Positions 9,952 through 19,080 of a stretch of DNA of 64,000 nt are shown here, piece after piece. Under the pieces are notes generated by a model. That model ran no database searches. It was not told where the DNA came from and was given only the letters and a program-made list of their open reading frames with translations. The position numbers and the translations under genes were made by a program. The DNA is taken from positions 32,609 through 96,608 of the forward strand of contig CALJEI010000011.1 in NCBI GenBank assembly GCA_938074605.1. Direction: 5' to 3'. This stretch comes from an uncultured Ignisphaera sp. (lineage in GTDB: Archaea; Thermoproteota; Thermoprotei_A; Sulfolobales; Ignisphaeraceae). Each line of letters starts with the position of its first letter. Position 1 is the stretch's first letter.

Positions 9952-10658
9952 AGTTGGGTTCTACCGAGGATTTTTCTAACTTCCTCCCCTTGAAATGTAT
10001 ATTCGTTAACTGTATCTCTATCTATAACAACAACATCTATACCTACACCACCACTAAATACATCTCTTACCGATGCTGCTGCTACGGCTTTTATAGCAAG
10101 CTTTATAGCGTTATCGATAGGCAGATCTGGATTGTACTCAGACTCTATAATGCCTATAGCTATAGGTGAGCCTGACCCAGTTGCAGCATACCTCTCTTCA
10201 GTTACATCACCATAGGGTTCTATGGCAAATATCTTTGCACCTTCATAATAATCGTAGCCTCCTAGTATAAGCTGTACAATGAATGGAAAATACTTATATT
10301 CATTCAATATAAGGCTTAGTAGGTAAGCTATACTTCTAAGCCCCATTGGCCTACCATTTAATAGTTGATAGTATTGTGCTTCAGCCCTTATGTAGTCTGC
10401 CAATGTCTGTGCATCTGCAACAAGGCCAGCTATTGTTAATGCAAATTTATCTGTTATCCTTATAATTTTTTTAACATTTTTATGTGCAACATAGATACCT
10501 GAAGTAGCCTTCTTATCAGCTGCTAAGATCACATGTTCTTTCAAGGCCATTCCTATCGTTGTTGTTCCTTTGTATGCTTTCTCTAGAGCTTTTGCTAGTT
10601 CCTCTGACCAATCTATCTTGATCCATGGCGGATTTACTGCATATGAATGTATTGGCAT
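9948..10658 (-). CDS. psmB: Proteasome beta subunit (catalytic)
   Basis: Catalytic subunit of the 20S proteasome. A 31-residue propeptide precedes the cleavage point KG/TTTIGM, leaving Thr32 as nucleophile. Asp48 and Lys64 fall exactly at mature positions 17 and 33, the other active-site residues, so this is an active beta subunit rather than the inert crenarchaeal paralogue. Total length 236. No alpha subunit is in the window. The next gene downstream is aCPSF1, overlapping by 4 nt. Confidence 0.96.
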   Translation of the reverse strand: MPIHSYAVNPPWIKIDWSEELAKALEKAYKGTTTIGMALKEHVILAADKKATSGIYVAHKNVKKIIRITDKFALTIAGLVADAQTLADYIRAEAQYYQLLNGRPMGLRSIAYLLSLILNEYKYFPFIVQLILGGYDYYEGAKIFAIEPYGDVTEERYAATGSGSPIAIGIIESEYNPDLPIDNAIKLAIKAVAAASVRDVFSGGVGIDVVVIDRDTVNEYTFQGEEVRKILGRTQL

Positions 10659-10762
10659 AGCTTGATCACACCACTAGAAACCTTCTAGCTATAGACTGTT
10701 GTGTAAGCTTAATAAACTTCTATGCCGTAAATCAAGGATATAGCAGTATATGTGTGTGTACC

Positions 10763-11824
10763 ATGGATATCAATATACATAGGATTGATCTACCTAAGCG
10801 TATTATTATAGGTAGCAACATTTTATCTAAAGTACCTAGTCACATAATCGATCTTGGTCTTGGTAGGAGGGCGCTCATTGTAAGTGGATATGGTGCTACA
10901 AGCAGCTATGCTAATACTGTTAAGGATTATCTAATTGATAGTGGATTAGAATGTTGGATCGTAAATGTAGCTAAAGCCTCTATGGATGAAATAGCCAAAG
11001 TTTCAAGTATCTCTAAGGAGGTAGGAGCTGAAATTCTTATAGGTGTAGGTGGCGGTAAAGCTATTGATGTAGCAAAATATACAGCTTTAAATAACTATAC
11101 AAAGTTCGTCAGCATTCCTACAACCCCCTCCCACGATGGTATTGCCTCCCCCTTTGCATCAATAAGGGATTTAGATAGACCTGTATCGATTAAGGCAGCT
11201 ACACCAGCTCTTGTTATTGCAGATATCGATATTATTTCTAAGGCGCCAAGAAGAAATATCATTGCTGGATGCTGTGACTTGATAGGAAAGTTTTCTGCAG
11301 TTCTTGATTGGAGGCTTGCCCACAGACTTAGAGGTGAGTACTATGGTGAATATTCTGCCTCCCTAGCACTTCTATCAGCTAAACATATTGTAAAGTATAG
11401 TGAATGGTTTACTGTAAAAGATATTCCGGTGGAGGCTATTAGAGTGCTTGTTGAAGCTCTTATAAGTAGTGGAATAGCCATGGCCATAGCAGGATCGACT
11501 AGACCTGCAAGTGGCTCTGAACATTTAATAGCCCATGCACTAGATGTTATAGCAAACTATCCTGCATTACATGGTGAGGAAGTTGGTATAGGATCTATAA
11601 TAGCACTTTATTTACATGGGCGAAATTGGAGAAGAATAAGAGATATACTTAGATCAATTGGTGCACCAACTAAAGCAAAGGAAATAGGTATAGATAAGAA
11701 ACAGCTTATAGAAGCACTAACAATAGCCCATAAAATAAGGCCAGAAAGATATACAATACTAGGTGAAAGAGGGATTAGTAGTGAAGCAGCTGAAAGAATT
11801 GTATATATACTTGAACTATGTTAA
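10763..11824 (+). CDS. egsA: sn-Glycerol-1-phosphate dehydrogenase
   Basis: NAD(P)H-dependent enzyme reducing dihydroxyacetone phosphate to sn-glycerol-1-phosphate, the archaeal lipid backbone. Family marks are GVGGGKAIDVAKY (nucleotide binding), TTPSHDGIASPFASI, the SGSEHLIAHALD segment with metal-binding His, and HGEEVGIGSI. I chose ATG 10763 because it gives the usual N-terminus (MDINIHRIDLPKR); a GTG at 10754 is in frame. GGGP synthase, the next step, lies at 20803. Confidence 0.95.
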   Translation: MDINIHRIDLPKRIIIGSNILSKVPSHIIDLGLGRRALIVSGYGATSSYANTVKDYLIDSGLECWIVNVAKASMDEIAKVSSISKEVGAEILIGVGGGKAIDVAKYTALNNYTKFVSIPTTPSHDGIASPFASIRDLDRPVSIKAATPALVIADIDIISKAPRRNIIAGCCDLIGKFSAVLDWRLAHRLRGEYYGEYSASLALLSAKHIVKYSEWFTVKDIPVEAIRVLVEALISSGIAMAIAGSTRPASGSEHLIAHALDVIANYPALHGEEVGIGSIIALYLHGRNWRRIRDILRSIGAPTKAKEIGIDKKQLIEALTIAHKIRPERYTILGERGISSEAAERIVYILELC

Positions 11825-11903
11825 GTCATATCAAGATTAATCCCAGAATTTACACTCTTTATAACCAGCTATATTTTAAATATTTGTTTACTATAGGGTA
11901 GAA

Positions 11904-12374
11904 GTCAATGGACTTAGTAAAAGGTATCTATATATCGAATGGATGCCTAAAGGAAGATGCTACAAGATACTAAAAGCTGAAGGAGGAAACTTTAACGAGC
12001 TAATCTAAGACTTAACACTAGTTAGAAATGCTCCACAGAAAGCTGTCAATGTGAGGTAGGAGCTCGATAAGCTACCTAAAAAGATACACCAGCTACCCTA
12101 TCTAATCCTCAAGAAGCTACGATTTCAAAACACACATAGCTAAAATAGCTCTACTCCATCACTCATAAAGTCAACTAAGAGGAGTGGAAGTAATAAACCT
12201 ATAATCAAGAAGTTTGTCGTTAGACTGGACCACTACGCTAAAGGTAGATGTTAAAAACAACTTAGTGAAAGTGGGTATAAATACAGCTGATATGTTATTA
12301 GACTGAAGCACAGGAAGAATAAGCTGAAGAGCTAGGGTAGAAAGAGGTTTACATCAAGTATACCAACAACATGA
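11904..12374 (+). pseudogene. Degenerate TnpB (IS200/IS605/IS607 OrfB)-like remnant
   Basis: One reading frame keeps protein-like sequence over about 155 codons but is broken by at least six stop codons. Recognisable stretches include KKIHQLPYLILKKLRF and KPIIKKFVVRLDHY, the latter like the RLD-containing beta-barrel segment of TnpB. Just after it, a different frame (VDVKNNLVKVGINT) continues the pattern, indicating a frameshift. Only an N-terminal or middle part is present; the RuvC catalytic part is absent. Identification as TnpB is by eye. A serine-recombinase-type HTH remnant at 15841 could come from the same kind of element. Confidence 0.45.
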
Positions 12375-12394
12375 GTTTCAACTCTCATATAAAT

Positions 12395-12594
12395 AGCAAT
12401 TAATTTCATTACCTCTATCCCTACACACCACCATTAGAACCTGTATCTCAAGGTTCTTAGGAAAATCTTCATCTAAAGTATTTAGCAGTTTTCCACCCCC
12501 ATAAAGTAGCTAAAATACAGTAAATTAATCATGAAATACCACATACCTCCCTACAACATTAACCCACAAAATATTTATGAAACCAAAACAGTAG
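12395..12594 (-). repeat. Dispersed repeat, copy A
   Basis: Positions 12445-12594 are, as reverse complement, about 96% identical to 34561-34709 (about 6 mismatches in 150 by hand alignment). Positions 12395-12441 are nearly identical, as reverse complement, to 19694-19740. Read on the minus strand, each copy is followed within about 75 bp by a short similar unit containing TATAAGAGTTGAAC-like sequence. No ORF spans it. It begins 20 bp past the TnpB-like remnant. Candidate explanations are a mobile-element end or an orphan CRISPR-type leader. Confidence 0.8.
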
Positions 12595-12697
12595 CAAAAA
12601 GACTTTACGTAAGTATAAATGTATTACTCATAGTGAAATTAATTATTATGAACTTATATGTTGCTTGAGTCTCTGAAACAATAGTAGGCTGTGTGCT

Positions 12698-13813
12698 ATG
12701 AAGATCTTAATTAAAGATTCCTCAGTATTGACTATGGATGATAAAAAGCGGTTTATAGGAAGGGGCTATATTTATATAGATCAGGGTAGAGTTGTAGCTG
12801 TAGGTGAGGATGAACCTCAACCTGAATTTGAATTTGCCGATTATATTATAGCTGATAGGTTTACTGTGCTACTCCCTGGATTTACAGTTGGATTAGGAAA
12901 TATAATTGACTATCCATTTAGATTTACTGAAAAACCTATAGATACTAAGAGGATTGTAGAGATTCTTAGTAAAAGTGATTTAAATGCATTAATCGAAGTT
13001 GTCTTAGCATCCCTAGTTGCAAATGGTGCTACCTCAATTGCAACACTTCTACATAGTGTAGATCCAAAAATACTTTCTGCCATAGTCTCTGCTGCATCAT
13101 CTAGCTGGATACGCACACGAATTATATTATTAGAAGATAGTAGTATTGACCTTTATAATATGGAGAATGATATTCGAAATGCATTAAAGAGTTGTAAAGA
13201 TCTTGAGGCAATAACAAAGAACATTATATCATTTGGATTATTTATTAAAAGTGAGTCTACAGTTAAAAAAATAGAAGGTGTTGTAGATCCCACCATATCT
13301 ATATATGTAGATTCCAGTGTTCAGCAAAAGCTATATGAAGTTTTCCCAAATCTAGGAAACAGAAATATAATTATTGTAAATCCCACTGACACCTATACGA
13401 GATGTATTTTTAGTGAAATTGAGTTGTGGAGGCATGGCTGTGGTGTTTCACCATATACTCCAACAGTTCTTAACCCTAGAAAACTATTGCAGGAAGTATA
13501 TCGTGTTGTAAATGATGTAGAGGAAAGTATTGTAATAGTTTCTTCACTCAATTCAATTAATCATAATATGGGTTCAGGTGTTATTAGGGAAAACAGTATT
13601 GCTGATATAATTATTCTTGATTTTAGCGAACCTCCTTATGGACCTATACCTCTATCAAAAAAAGCAATAATGAGTGAAATTGTTAATAATGGCTTCTTAG
13701 TTAAAACAGCTATCATAGGGGGTGAGATAGTTTTAGATAATGGTGTTCTTCTAACAGTAGGTAGGGAGTCTATAAAAAGAGTTCAAAACATATTAGCAGA
13801 TTTCAACTACTAA
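12698..13813 (+). CDS. Amidohydrolase-like protein lacking metal ligands
   Basis: The 371-residue product keeps the composite beta-sandwich of cytosine-deaminase-like amidohydrolases at both ends: the N-terminal MKILIKDSSVLTMDD with a YIYIDQGRVVAVGE strand pair, and the C-terminal NSIADIIILDF and VKTAIIGGEIVLDNG. The position where the family has PGFxNxHTH, its first metal ligands, reads LLPGFTVGLGN, with no histidine. The rest of the barrel is short (family members are usually 400-450 residues) and shows no clear metal-site motifs. It may be a non-catalytic homologue. Function unknown. It lies 100 bp past a decayed mobile element. Confidence 0.65.
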   Translation: MKILIKDSSVLTMDDKKRFIGRGYIYIDQGRVVAVGEDEPQPEFEFADYIIADRFTVLLPGFTVGLGNIIDYPFRFTEKPIDTKRIVEILSKSDLNALIEVVLASLVANGATSIATLLHSVDPKILSAIVSAASSSWIRTRIILLEDSSIDLYNMENDIRNALKSCKDLEAITKNIISFGLFIKSESTVKKIEGVVDPTISIYVDSSVQQKLYEVFPNLGNRNIIIVNPTDTYTRCIFSEIELWRHGCGVSPYTPTVLNPRKLLQEVYRVVNDVEESIVIVSSLNSINHNMGSGVIRENSIADIIILDFSEPPYGPIPLSKKAIMSEIVNNGFLVKTAIIGGEIVLDNGVLLTVGRESIKRVQNILADFNY

Positions 13814-13901
13814 TCTTTGTGTACATTAATGACATCGAATTATTTTATTAGCCTTACACCCTAAGTTTTACCTCACCATAAACATAAATATGGTGTGATT
13901 C

Positions 13902-14387
13902 TTGTACAATAACACATTATTCTGCATATATAGAATATGTATAGAAGAGCAGCAGATATCTAAATTGCTCTCTATCATTGCAATACTCTATAGGGAGAAG
14001 CTATATGAATATAACAGCATGATAAAAGGTACAGGCTACTATCTAAAACCATTTCATATTGTTACAAAAAAGTATAGAGGTAGTAAAAAAACGTATTACT
14101 ACTATGGTAAGTACTGGTATAGACTTTCTCTGCAAGGCTCTAAATTAAAATGGCGCTATATTGGTAATAGAAAACCGTTACAGAATCTACCAGACCCGCC
14201 TATCAATCCCTTAATTTTCACTAGAGTTGTTAGCCATGGTAATGAAAATTGTTTATGTATACTAGAATATCGTAAGGGTGATCCAGAGATATTACTAGAA
14301 TATTTAAAAAAAGCTGTAGTCCTGTTAGAGACTAATAGAGATTTTAATAAAGTTTTGCTGAACTCTCTACAAAATTTGCTACTATAG
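13902..14387 (+). CDS. Unknown 161-residue protein upstream of priL
   Basis: Not recognised with certainty. Residues about 54-92 are rich in Tyr/Lys/Arg with a pattern (YYYYGKYWYRLSL ... KWRYIGN) similar to small strand-rich nucleic-acid-associated domains that read as 'tyrosine-rich face plus YIG'. The C-terminus is a leucine-rich helix. The TTG start at 13902 is weak; ATG at 14019 would give a 122-residue form that keeps the whole domain. It ends 30 bp before priL and is probably co-transcribed. Confidence 0.5.
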   Translation: MYNNTLFCIYRICIEEQQISKLLSIIAILYREKLYEYNSMIKGTGYYLKPFHIVTKKYRGSKKTYYYYGKYWYRLSLQGSKLKWRYIGNRKPLQNLPDPPINPLIFTRVVSHGNENCLCILEYRKGDPEILLEYLKKAVVLLETNRDFNKVLLNSLQNLLL

Positions 14388-14417
14388 AATAGTGGGAATA
14401 TAGAGCTGTGATAAATC

Positions 14418-15599
14418 GTGGAGCATCTAATAAAAACTCTATTTATTGATGAAAATTGTAGTGATCTCTATAACACACTTTCAACCTATGATGTTTTAAA
14501 TGACATTGTTAAGGTGTGTAGAAATATCAACTGTAGAAGTGTCCTTGAATTCTTTCTTCAAAAAAGTAGCGAAAATTTAACTTTAATTAATACTGTTGAT
14601 TCTTATCTTAAACTTACACCACTTGCGCTTCTCATCAGTATTTCTTTTGGCAATCCATATATAAATAGATTTGCATATAGATTCTCTAAACTCTATATAG
14701 ACTACTATCTAGCCTCCCTTAGCGAAGTTGAATTTATTGAAATAATTAGGGGTTTAGGGTTAGAAATTGAAAGATCTAGTGTATGCTTCAATGAAACAGA
14801 TCTATATATAAATAAAAATAATGCAATTGTTAGAATATGCTATGGATATAGAATACCCTTTACATCATATCTTAAAGCAGTTCAAAATCTCTCATCAACA
14901 GAGGTTTCATGGAGCTTACCTGCTGTACCTCTATACAAGGGTTTTGTTCTTATTGAGAATCGTGAAAAAGTTGCAAGAATTTTTATGGAGTACCTACGAA
15001 ATTCTGTAATCACTAAATTAAGATCTATACTAGCATCGTGTAGCGATCCTAAATCTCTCCTTCTAAACTATATCAATATATTGAATTCTATCAATCATAG
15101 TTTAGCTAATGATATAAGGGAGTTTATTGAGCTTTTAAATTCAGAGGGGCTAAAAACAGATTCTCAGATTCTGAATTCGAAGGAAGTAGCTAAAAATCTT
15201 AGTAAAATAAAGCTATCTGATGCTCTTAAAAATACAGAGAATCTATTGGTGTTTTCAGAAAATTTCTTTCCACCGTGTATACAAAGCATATTGAGGTCGT
15301 TAATCAGTGGTGAGAATCTAACACATCATCAGAGATTTGCTTTAGCTGCCTTCTTAATAAATCTAGATGTAGATATCAATGAACTGCTAAAAATCTTTAA
15401 ATACAGCCCAGATTTTAATGAGAGAATAACTAAATATCAACTAGAGCATTTAGCAGGTTTACGAGGTTCAAAAAGACGTTATCTACCCTATAGCTGTTCA
15501 ACTATGAAGACCTTAAATATGTGTAACAATGAGTGTGGTACTAAAAACCCCCTCCAGTACACCTATTACAAACTTAGGTCAAAACCCCAAATTAATTAA
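14418..15599 (+). CDS. priL: DNA primase large subunit PriL
   Basis: Regulatory subunit of the archaeal/eukaryotic primase, binding template and carrying an iron-sulfur cluster. The 393-residue protein has the helical N-terminal region and the conserved C-terminal domain: FFPPCI (Cys287), THHQRFALAAFL, YQLEHLAG, and a cysteine run at Cys360, Cys369 and Cys373 (SCSTMK, MCNNEC). These are the cluster ligands or candidates for them. The start is GTG at 14418. The catalytic small subunit is not in the window. Confidence 0.88.
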   Translation: MEHLIKTLFIDENCSDLYNTLSTYDVLNDIVKVCRNINCRSVLEFFLQKSSENLTLINTVDSYLKLTPLALLISISFGNPYINRFAYRFSKLYIDYYLASLSEVEFIEIIRGLGLEIERSSVCFNETDLYINKNNAIVRICYGYRIPFTSYLKAVQNLSSTEVSWSLPAVPLYKGFVLIENREKVARIFMEYLRNSVITKLRSILASCSDPKSLLLNYINILNSINHSLANDIREFIELLNSEGLKTDSQILNSKEVAKNLSKIKLSDALKNTENLLVFSENFFPPCIQSILRSLISGENLTHHQRFALAAFLINLDVDINELLKIFKYSPDFNERITKYQLEHLAGLRGSKRRYLPYSCSTMKTLNMCNNECGTKNPLQYTYYKLRSKPQIN

Positions 15600-15840
15600 G
15601 CAATACCTGAGCATCCTAAAATATTGGATAGAGAATTTATGTTAAGAGCTTTGAGCTATTGTTTCAAGTTTTATAAGATTTATATTGATTGATATTGTTT
15701 ATTGCCACTCCTCTACCAATACTATTGCCATCGCCAATAGCTCTAGTTTTTATACAATCATAGCTGTTAATAGCTATAACTACTGAGGTAAGGTTTAAAA
15801 TACATAGAACACATATGTACTTTGGAGACTAACAATTGCA

Positions 15841-16071
15841 AAGAGGCTATTATCAACTAGAGAGGTTGTTAAAAGGCTTGGGATATTGAGGAAGATTATC
15901 AGCAGGTGGATTAAGAGAAACTTAATAAAGATAATATTGCTAGTGGGCAATAGGTACAAGATCCTTGAAAGTAAGGTAGAGAGGCTTTGGAAGGTAATTA
16001 AAGGCTACAGTATTCCAATAGGTACTCTAAGGGATTTAATAGATAAATACTCCTTCACATGGTGGGTATGA
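15841..16071 (+). pseudogene. Remnant of IS607-type serine recombinase (MerR-like HTH only)
   Basis: The frame reads KRLLSTREVVKRLG, then SRWIKR, NRYKILES and KVERL, the classic N-terminal MerR-type helix-turn-helix of IS607 TnpA (LSTREVAxxLGV...RWIxxGxI...GRYRIPES). No ATG/GTG/TTG start lies before the motif; the first start in frame (TTG 15886) would cut the helix-turn-helix. The serine recombinase catalytic domain that should follow (YARVSS...) is absent; the frame ends within 15 residues. It overlaps the first codons of the tsr3 frame. Best read as a truncated leftover. Confidence 0.6.
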
Positions 16072-16643
16072 AAAATATGCTTAAGCTAATGATTTTAACT
16101 ATGGGTGAGGATAATCCAGCTCTGTGTACAGCTGAACGTTTGGTTAGACGAGGAAAGGCTAGAAGAATTGATAAAGTAGATGAGATACCTAGATGTAGTA
16201 TAGTTCTCAATCCATATGCATACAGCTATTTAAAGTATAGTGATAGACTATGGATTGAAAGGTGCGGATTAGTAGCTGTAGATGTATCGTGGAAAGAGGG
16301 TATAGGGTTTTTAAAGAGCATTAGAAGAGGGCTGCATAGAGTTTTACCCATACTTATAGCTGTAAATCCTACAAACTATGGAAAGCCATTTAAATTAAGT
16401 ACTGTAGAAGCATTGGCAGCTGCTCTAATAATTACTGGATTTGATAGAAAGGCTAAAGAACTTCTAGAGGAATTCAAGTGGGGTCCACAGTTTATTGAAG
16501 TAAATAGAGATAAGTTCTCCAGATATATAGGTGGATTAACAGATGATGATATTGACAGAATACAAAAGGAGATATTCAATATAGATACTAGTAAAACAGT
16601 TATAGAAATAATACATAGAATTATTCTAAATGAACTTGAATAA
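16068..16643 (+). CDS. tsr3: Tsr3, 18S/16S rRNA aminocarboxypropyltransferase (DUF367)
   Basis: Transfers the 3-amino-3-carboxypropyl group from SAM to a hypermodified uridine of small-subunit rRNA. Family features are CTAERLVRRGKAR near the N-terminus, DVSWKEG, NPTNYGKPFKLSTVEALAAAL and LLEEFKWGPQFIEVN, which make up the SPOUT-like SAM site. Length (about 191) fits. ATG 16068 follows GGTGGGT; ATG 16059 or 16077 are possible. The start lies inside the 3' end of the upstream HTH remnant, so its promoter may be inside or before that remnant. Confidence 0.9.
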   Translation: MKNMLKLMILTMGEDNPALCTAERLVRRGKARRIDKVDEIPRCSIVLNPYAYSYLKYSDRLWIERCGLVAVDVSWKEGIGFLKSIRRGLHRVLPILIAVNPTNYGKPFKLSTVEALAAALIITGFDRKAKELLEEFKWGPQFIEVNRDKFSRYIGGLTDDDIDRIQKEIFNIDTSKTVIEIIHRIILNELE

Positions 16644-17056
16644 TACATTGCTATGGTGTATTAAAATATAGATGCACCTTACCCACCTAAGCAAAGATAA
16701 GAAGACTAGACACCTACGTGGAAAAGATAAGACTCTTTCTAAGCTCCGTCATTAGAAGAAATATAGATGTACCATTTACAAAACTTCATCTTTACCCTAA
16801 ATAATAACACCTTTAGCTATAAATAATATTCATTGCCTCTTATACAGCAATACAATAAATAATAGCAAATATCTAAAAACTTTATATTGCTTAAAGTAGT
16901 ATTAAAACAATAGTTAAGCATTGATAGATATAAACATTTAAGGTAGCTGAAAAGAGGTGTAGCATACATTTATCTCCATAATAGCTATCTTAGCTTATAG
17001 GTCAAGTAAGTTTTTATATACCTACAATACCTCTTGTTTTAAGGTGACTGTAACCA
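16644..17056. other. Intergenic, possible coding scrap and promoter
   Basis: 413 bp without an intact gene. At 16693-16806 a short frame without a good start reads KIRRLDTYVEKIRLFLSS and more, protein-like and probably a remnant. A TATA-like TTTTTATATACC lies near 17010-17021, about 40 bp before the GTG of the next gene. Confidence 0.4.
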
Positions 17057-17323
17057 GTGCCTGAAGCTCTAGTCCTTATAAATACTGATGTTGGAGCTGA
17101 AGAGGAGGTACTAGGTCAGATAAAGAATATCAATGGAGTAAAAGAAATATATATGGTATACGGTATATATGATTTGTATACAAGAATTGAGGCTGATACT
17201 GTTGAGGAATTAAAGAATATAATATCCACTAAAATAAGAAGACTCCCAAAGGTAAGATCAACAATAACTATGGTTGTAGTATCTTCAAATACAAAATCTA
17301 GTAATAGTGATAAGACTAAATAG
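17057..17323 (+). CDS. Stand-alone Lrp/AsnC ligand-binding (RAM) domain protein
   Basis: 88 residues forming only the RAM domain of Lrp/AsnC regulators (PEALVLINTDVGAEEEVL, GVKEIYMVYGIYDLYTRIEA, STITMVVVSS); there is no helix-turn-helix. Such proteins bind amino acids or similar ligands as oligomers and can modify full-length Lrp partners. GTG start with AAGGTGA 10 nt upstream and a TATA-like box near 17010. The C-terminus is a short Ser/Lys-rich tail. Confidence 0.88.
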   Translation: MPEALVLINTDVGAEEEVLGQIKNINGVKEIYMVYGIYDLYTRIEADTVEELKNIISTKIRRLPKVRSTITMVVVSSNTKSSNSDKTK

Positions 17324-17370
17324 TATGTTATCGCTATTTTAATATAATACTACTTGGGCATAGATGTATA

Positions 17371-18774
17371 GTGGAATTAAGCAATAATATATGTGTACTT
17401 CATATAGGTATTGATGATTTTGATTCCCATCAATATGGCTGTACAACACATGCTGCAACCTACTTAATACATAGGTTAAGTGATAGATTTCAGATAACAT
17501 TTATAGACTATCCAAATTTAGTCAGATTAAATCCTTCCATTCCATGGAAAACACGTGGAAATGGCGCTATTGCCTTAAGAATATTGGTAGAGTGTGATAA
17601 AATTCAGAATATTGTAGAGTCATGTCAATGGATACTGTTAGAGTACCAGAATACTATCCGTAGATTTAGTGATACCCTCTCACTACATGATGTTGAACCT
17701 GGCCTTATTATTGTAGCAGATCCCATTCCACCAATAATGGCCAGAATCTATATAAAGGCTTTAACAGACGTTCTACTACCATCTATAGTATTAGAGAAAC
17801 TTGAGAGATACAAGAATGTATACCTGCTTAATGTATTTAAGAATCGTGGGATAGTAGGAGCATCTGCCGCAATTGGATGGTTTTTAGTTGAAGATGATTA
17901 TACCTATGAACTTCTTACATATAGATCAAAGAAGCTGTATAGTGAGAAGAGATGTATTGATAGAGATTCTATTGAGAAATTTGATGAAATAAGTAGACCA
18001 AATACATTTAATAGTATAGATTATGAGAGTGGAAGAATATTGGTAGAATCCCATGGAATGGATCCTATACTCTATGGTGTAAGAGGTGAGTCTCCAGAAA
18101 TAGTGAAAATGGCATTAGATATGATTAAAACATGTGAGCCTATTACCGCATGGACAATATTTAGAAGTAATCAAGCGACAGATGCTCATGCAGTCTATAG
18201 AAGTATAGACGAGTTAAGAACATATATGACTGCTAAACTTCACGTAGTTATTGCATCTAAACCTAAAGTCCTCTCAGGTGGAACTGTTATAGTGAAGGCA
18301 TTTGATGCATCAGGTGCTATAGATCTTGCCTTTTTCAAACCTTCTACATTAACAGAGGTAGCTTTAGATTTGTGTATAGGGGATGAAGCTATTGTTCAAG
18401 GACATGTAAAGCCATGGGGAAAGAAAATGGTGTTTCATGTTGAGAAAATTCAGATCATAGACGCTAAGCCAAAATATATATGTAAAGCACCTAGATGTCC
18501 AATATGTGGAGGAAGAACTGAAAAAATAGGATGGGGAAAAGGGTATAGATGTAGAAGATGTAACATAAATATCGTAAATCCTAAGCTAGACTGTATACAC
18601 ATTGTTAGAAATGTTCAGCAAAGACTATACATGCCACCAGCTAGAACACAAAAACATCTTATTAAACCGATATTGAGATATGGAAAAGAGAAGATGTGGA
18701 AACCATCATTAGTAGGTATAAGGCTAAAGCTAGAAGATGTTAGTAGAATTATTGAACCCCTCTGGTTCCTGTAG
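17371..18774 (+). CDS. tiaS: tRNA(Ile2) agmatinylcytidine synthetase TiaS
   Basis: Makes agmatidine at the wobble C of tRNA-Ile2 (CAU) so that it reads AUA, a codon used very heavily in this window. The 467-residue protein starts with HIGIDDFDSHQYGCTTHAATYL (kinase-like domain), has WKTRGNGAIALRI, a central FLD-type domain, an OB-fold (about 295-370) and a C-terminal zinc ribbon CPICGG...CRRCN near residue 385. GTG start at 17371. Confidence 0.95.
   Translation: MELSNNICVLHIGIDDFDSHQYGCTTHAATYLIHRLSDRFQITFIDYPNLVRLNPSIPWKTRGNGAIALRILVECDKIQNIVESCQWILLEYQNTIRRFSDTLSLHDVEPGLIIVADPIPPIMARIYIKALTDVLLPSIVLEKLERYKNVYLLNVFKNRGIVGASAAIGWFLVEDDYTYELLTYRSKKLYSEKRCIDRDSIEKFDEISRPNTFNSIDYESGRILVESHGMDPILYGVRGESPEIVKMALDMIKTCEPITAWTIFRSNQATDAHAVYRSIDELRTYMTAKLHVVIASKPKVLSGGTVIVKAFDASGAIDLAFFKPSTLTEVALDLCIGDEAIVQGHVKPWGKKMVFHVEKIQIIDAKPKYICKAPRCPICGGRTEKIGWGKGYRCRRCNINIVNPKLDCIHIVRNVQQRLYMPPARTQKHLIKPILRYGKEKMWKPSLVGIRLKLEDVSRIIEPLWFL
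18755..18772 (+). repeat. 18-bp direct repeat, copy 1
   Basis: AACCCCTCTGGTTCCTGT covers the last codons and stop of tiaS. It is repeated exactly at 19042-19059, just past the 3' end of RNase P RNA. An exact 18-mer twice within 300 bp is unlikely by chance. Confidence 0.85.
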
Positions 18775-18969
18775 AGCACACATATATCCCACTCACTAAA
18801 CACCCTACATATCTACAATATTCTATTGACTTCATATTGCATCCCAGAGACCCCCCTACTTCAAATGCATCATATCTACCTTTTATCAACTTCTAAAATC
18901 TAATAATTTTAGAATAATATTCTTTATACAAACTTTATAGAATATTATAAAGATAATCTAGTACACCTG

Positions 18970-19012
18970 AAAAAATAGGGTCTGGGACAATATATCAAAA
19001 ATATATTGCCCT
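18970..19012 (-). terminator. Hairpin plus T-run downstream of RNase P RNA
   Basis: On the minus strand a hairpin (GGGCAATATAT / ATATATTG-TCCC, one bulge, 18984-19011) is followed about 8 nt later by six T. It resembles a factor-independent terminator and lies about 70 nt past the mature 3' end. Archaea often terminate on T-runs alone, so the hairpin may serve another purpose. Confidence 0.4.
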
Positions 19013-19041
19013 AAACACTATACTGCGCACCTGGTATTACT

Positions 19042-19059
19042 AACCCCTCTGGTTCCTGT
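19042..19059 (+). repeat. 18-bp direct repeat, copy 2
   Basis: Exact copy of 18755-18772. Its end forms one arm of the hairpin TTCCTGT-GGAAA-ACAGGAA, which lies 10 nt beyond the 3' end of the RNase P RNA (minus strand). Confidence 0.85.
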
Positions 19060-19080
19060 GGAAAACAGGAAATAGTATTT

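Larger units (their letters stand above)
11825..12697. other. Decayed mobile-element region
   Basis: No intact gene in 870 bp. It holds a TnpB-like pseudogene (11904-12374, plus) followed by one copy of a dispersed repeat (12395-12594, oriented on the minus strand). Both are listed separately. The final 100 bp before 12698 should hold the promoter of the next gene. Confidence 0.6.
18775..19080. other. Convergent spacer between tiaS and RNase P RNA
   Basis: Holds a terminator-like hairpin (18984-19011) and the second copy of an 18-bp repeat (19042-19059) that runs into a perfect 7-bp hairpin TTCCTGT/ACAGGAA (19053-19071). I see no gene. Confidence 0.6.

Noticed and set aside
12375..12394. CRISPR array next to dispersed repeat copy A
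   Set aside because: Only one repeat-like unit is present at each of the three sites; there is no series of repeats and spacers and no cas gene in the window, so no array can be called.
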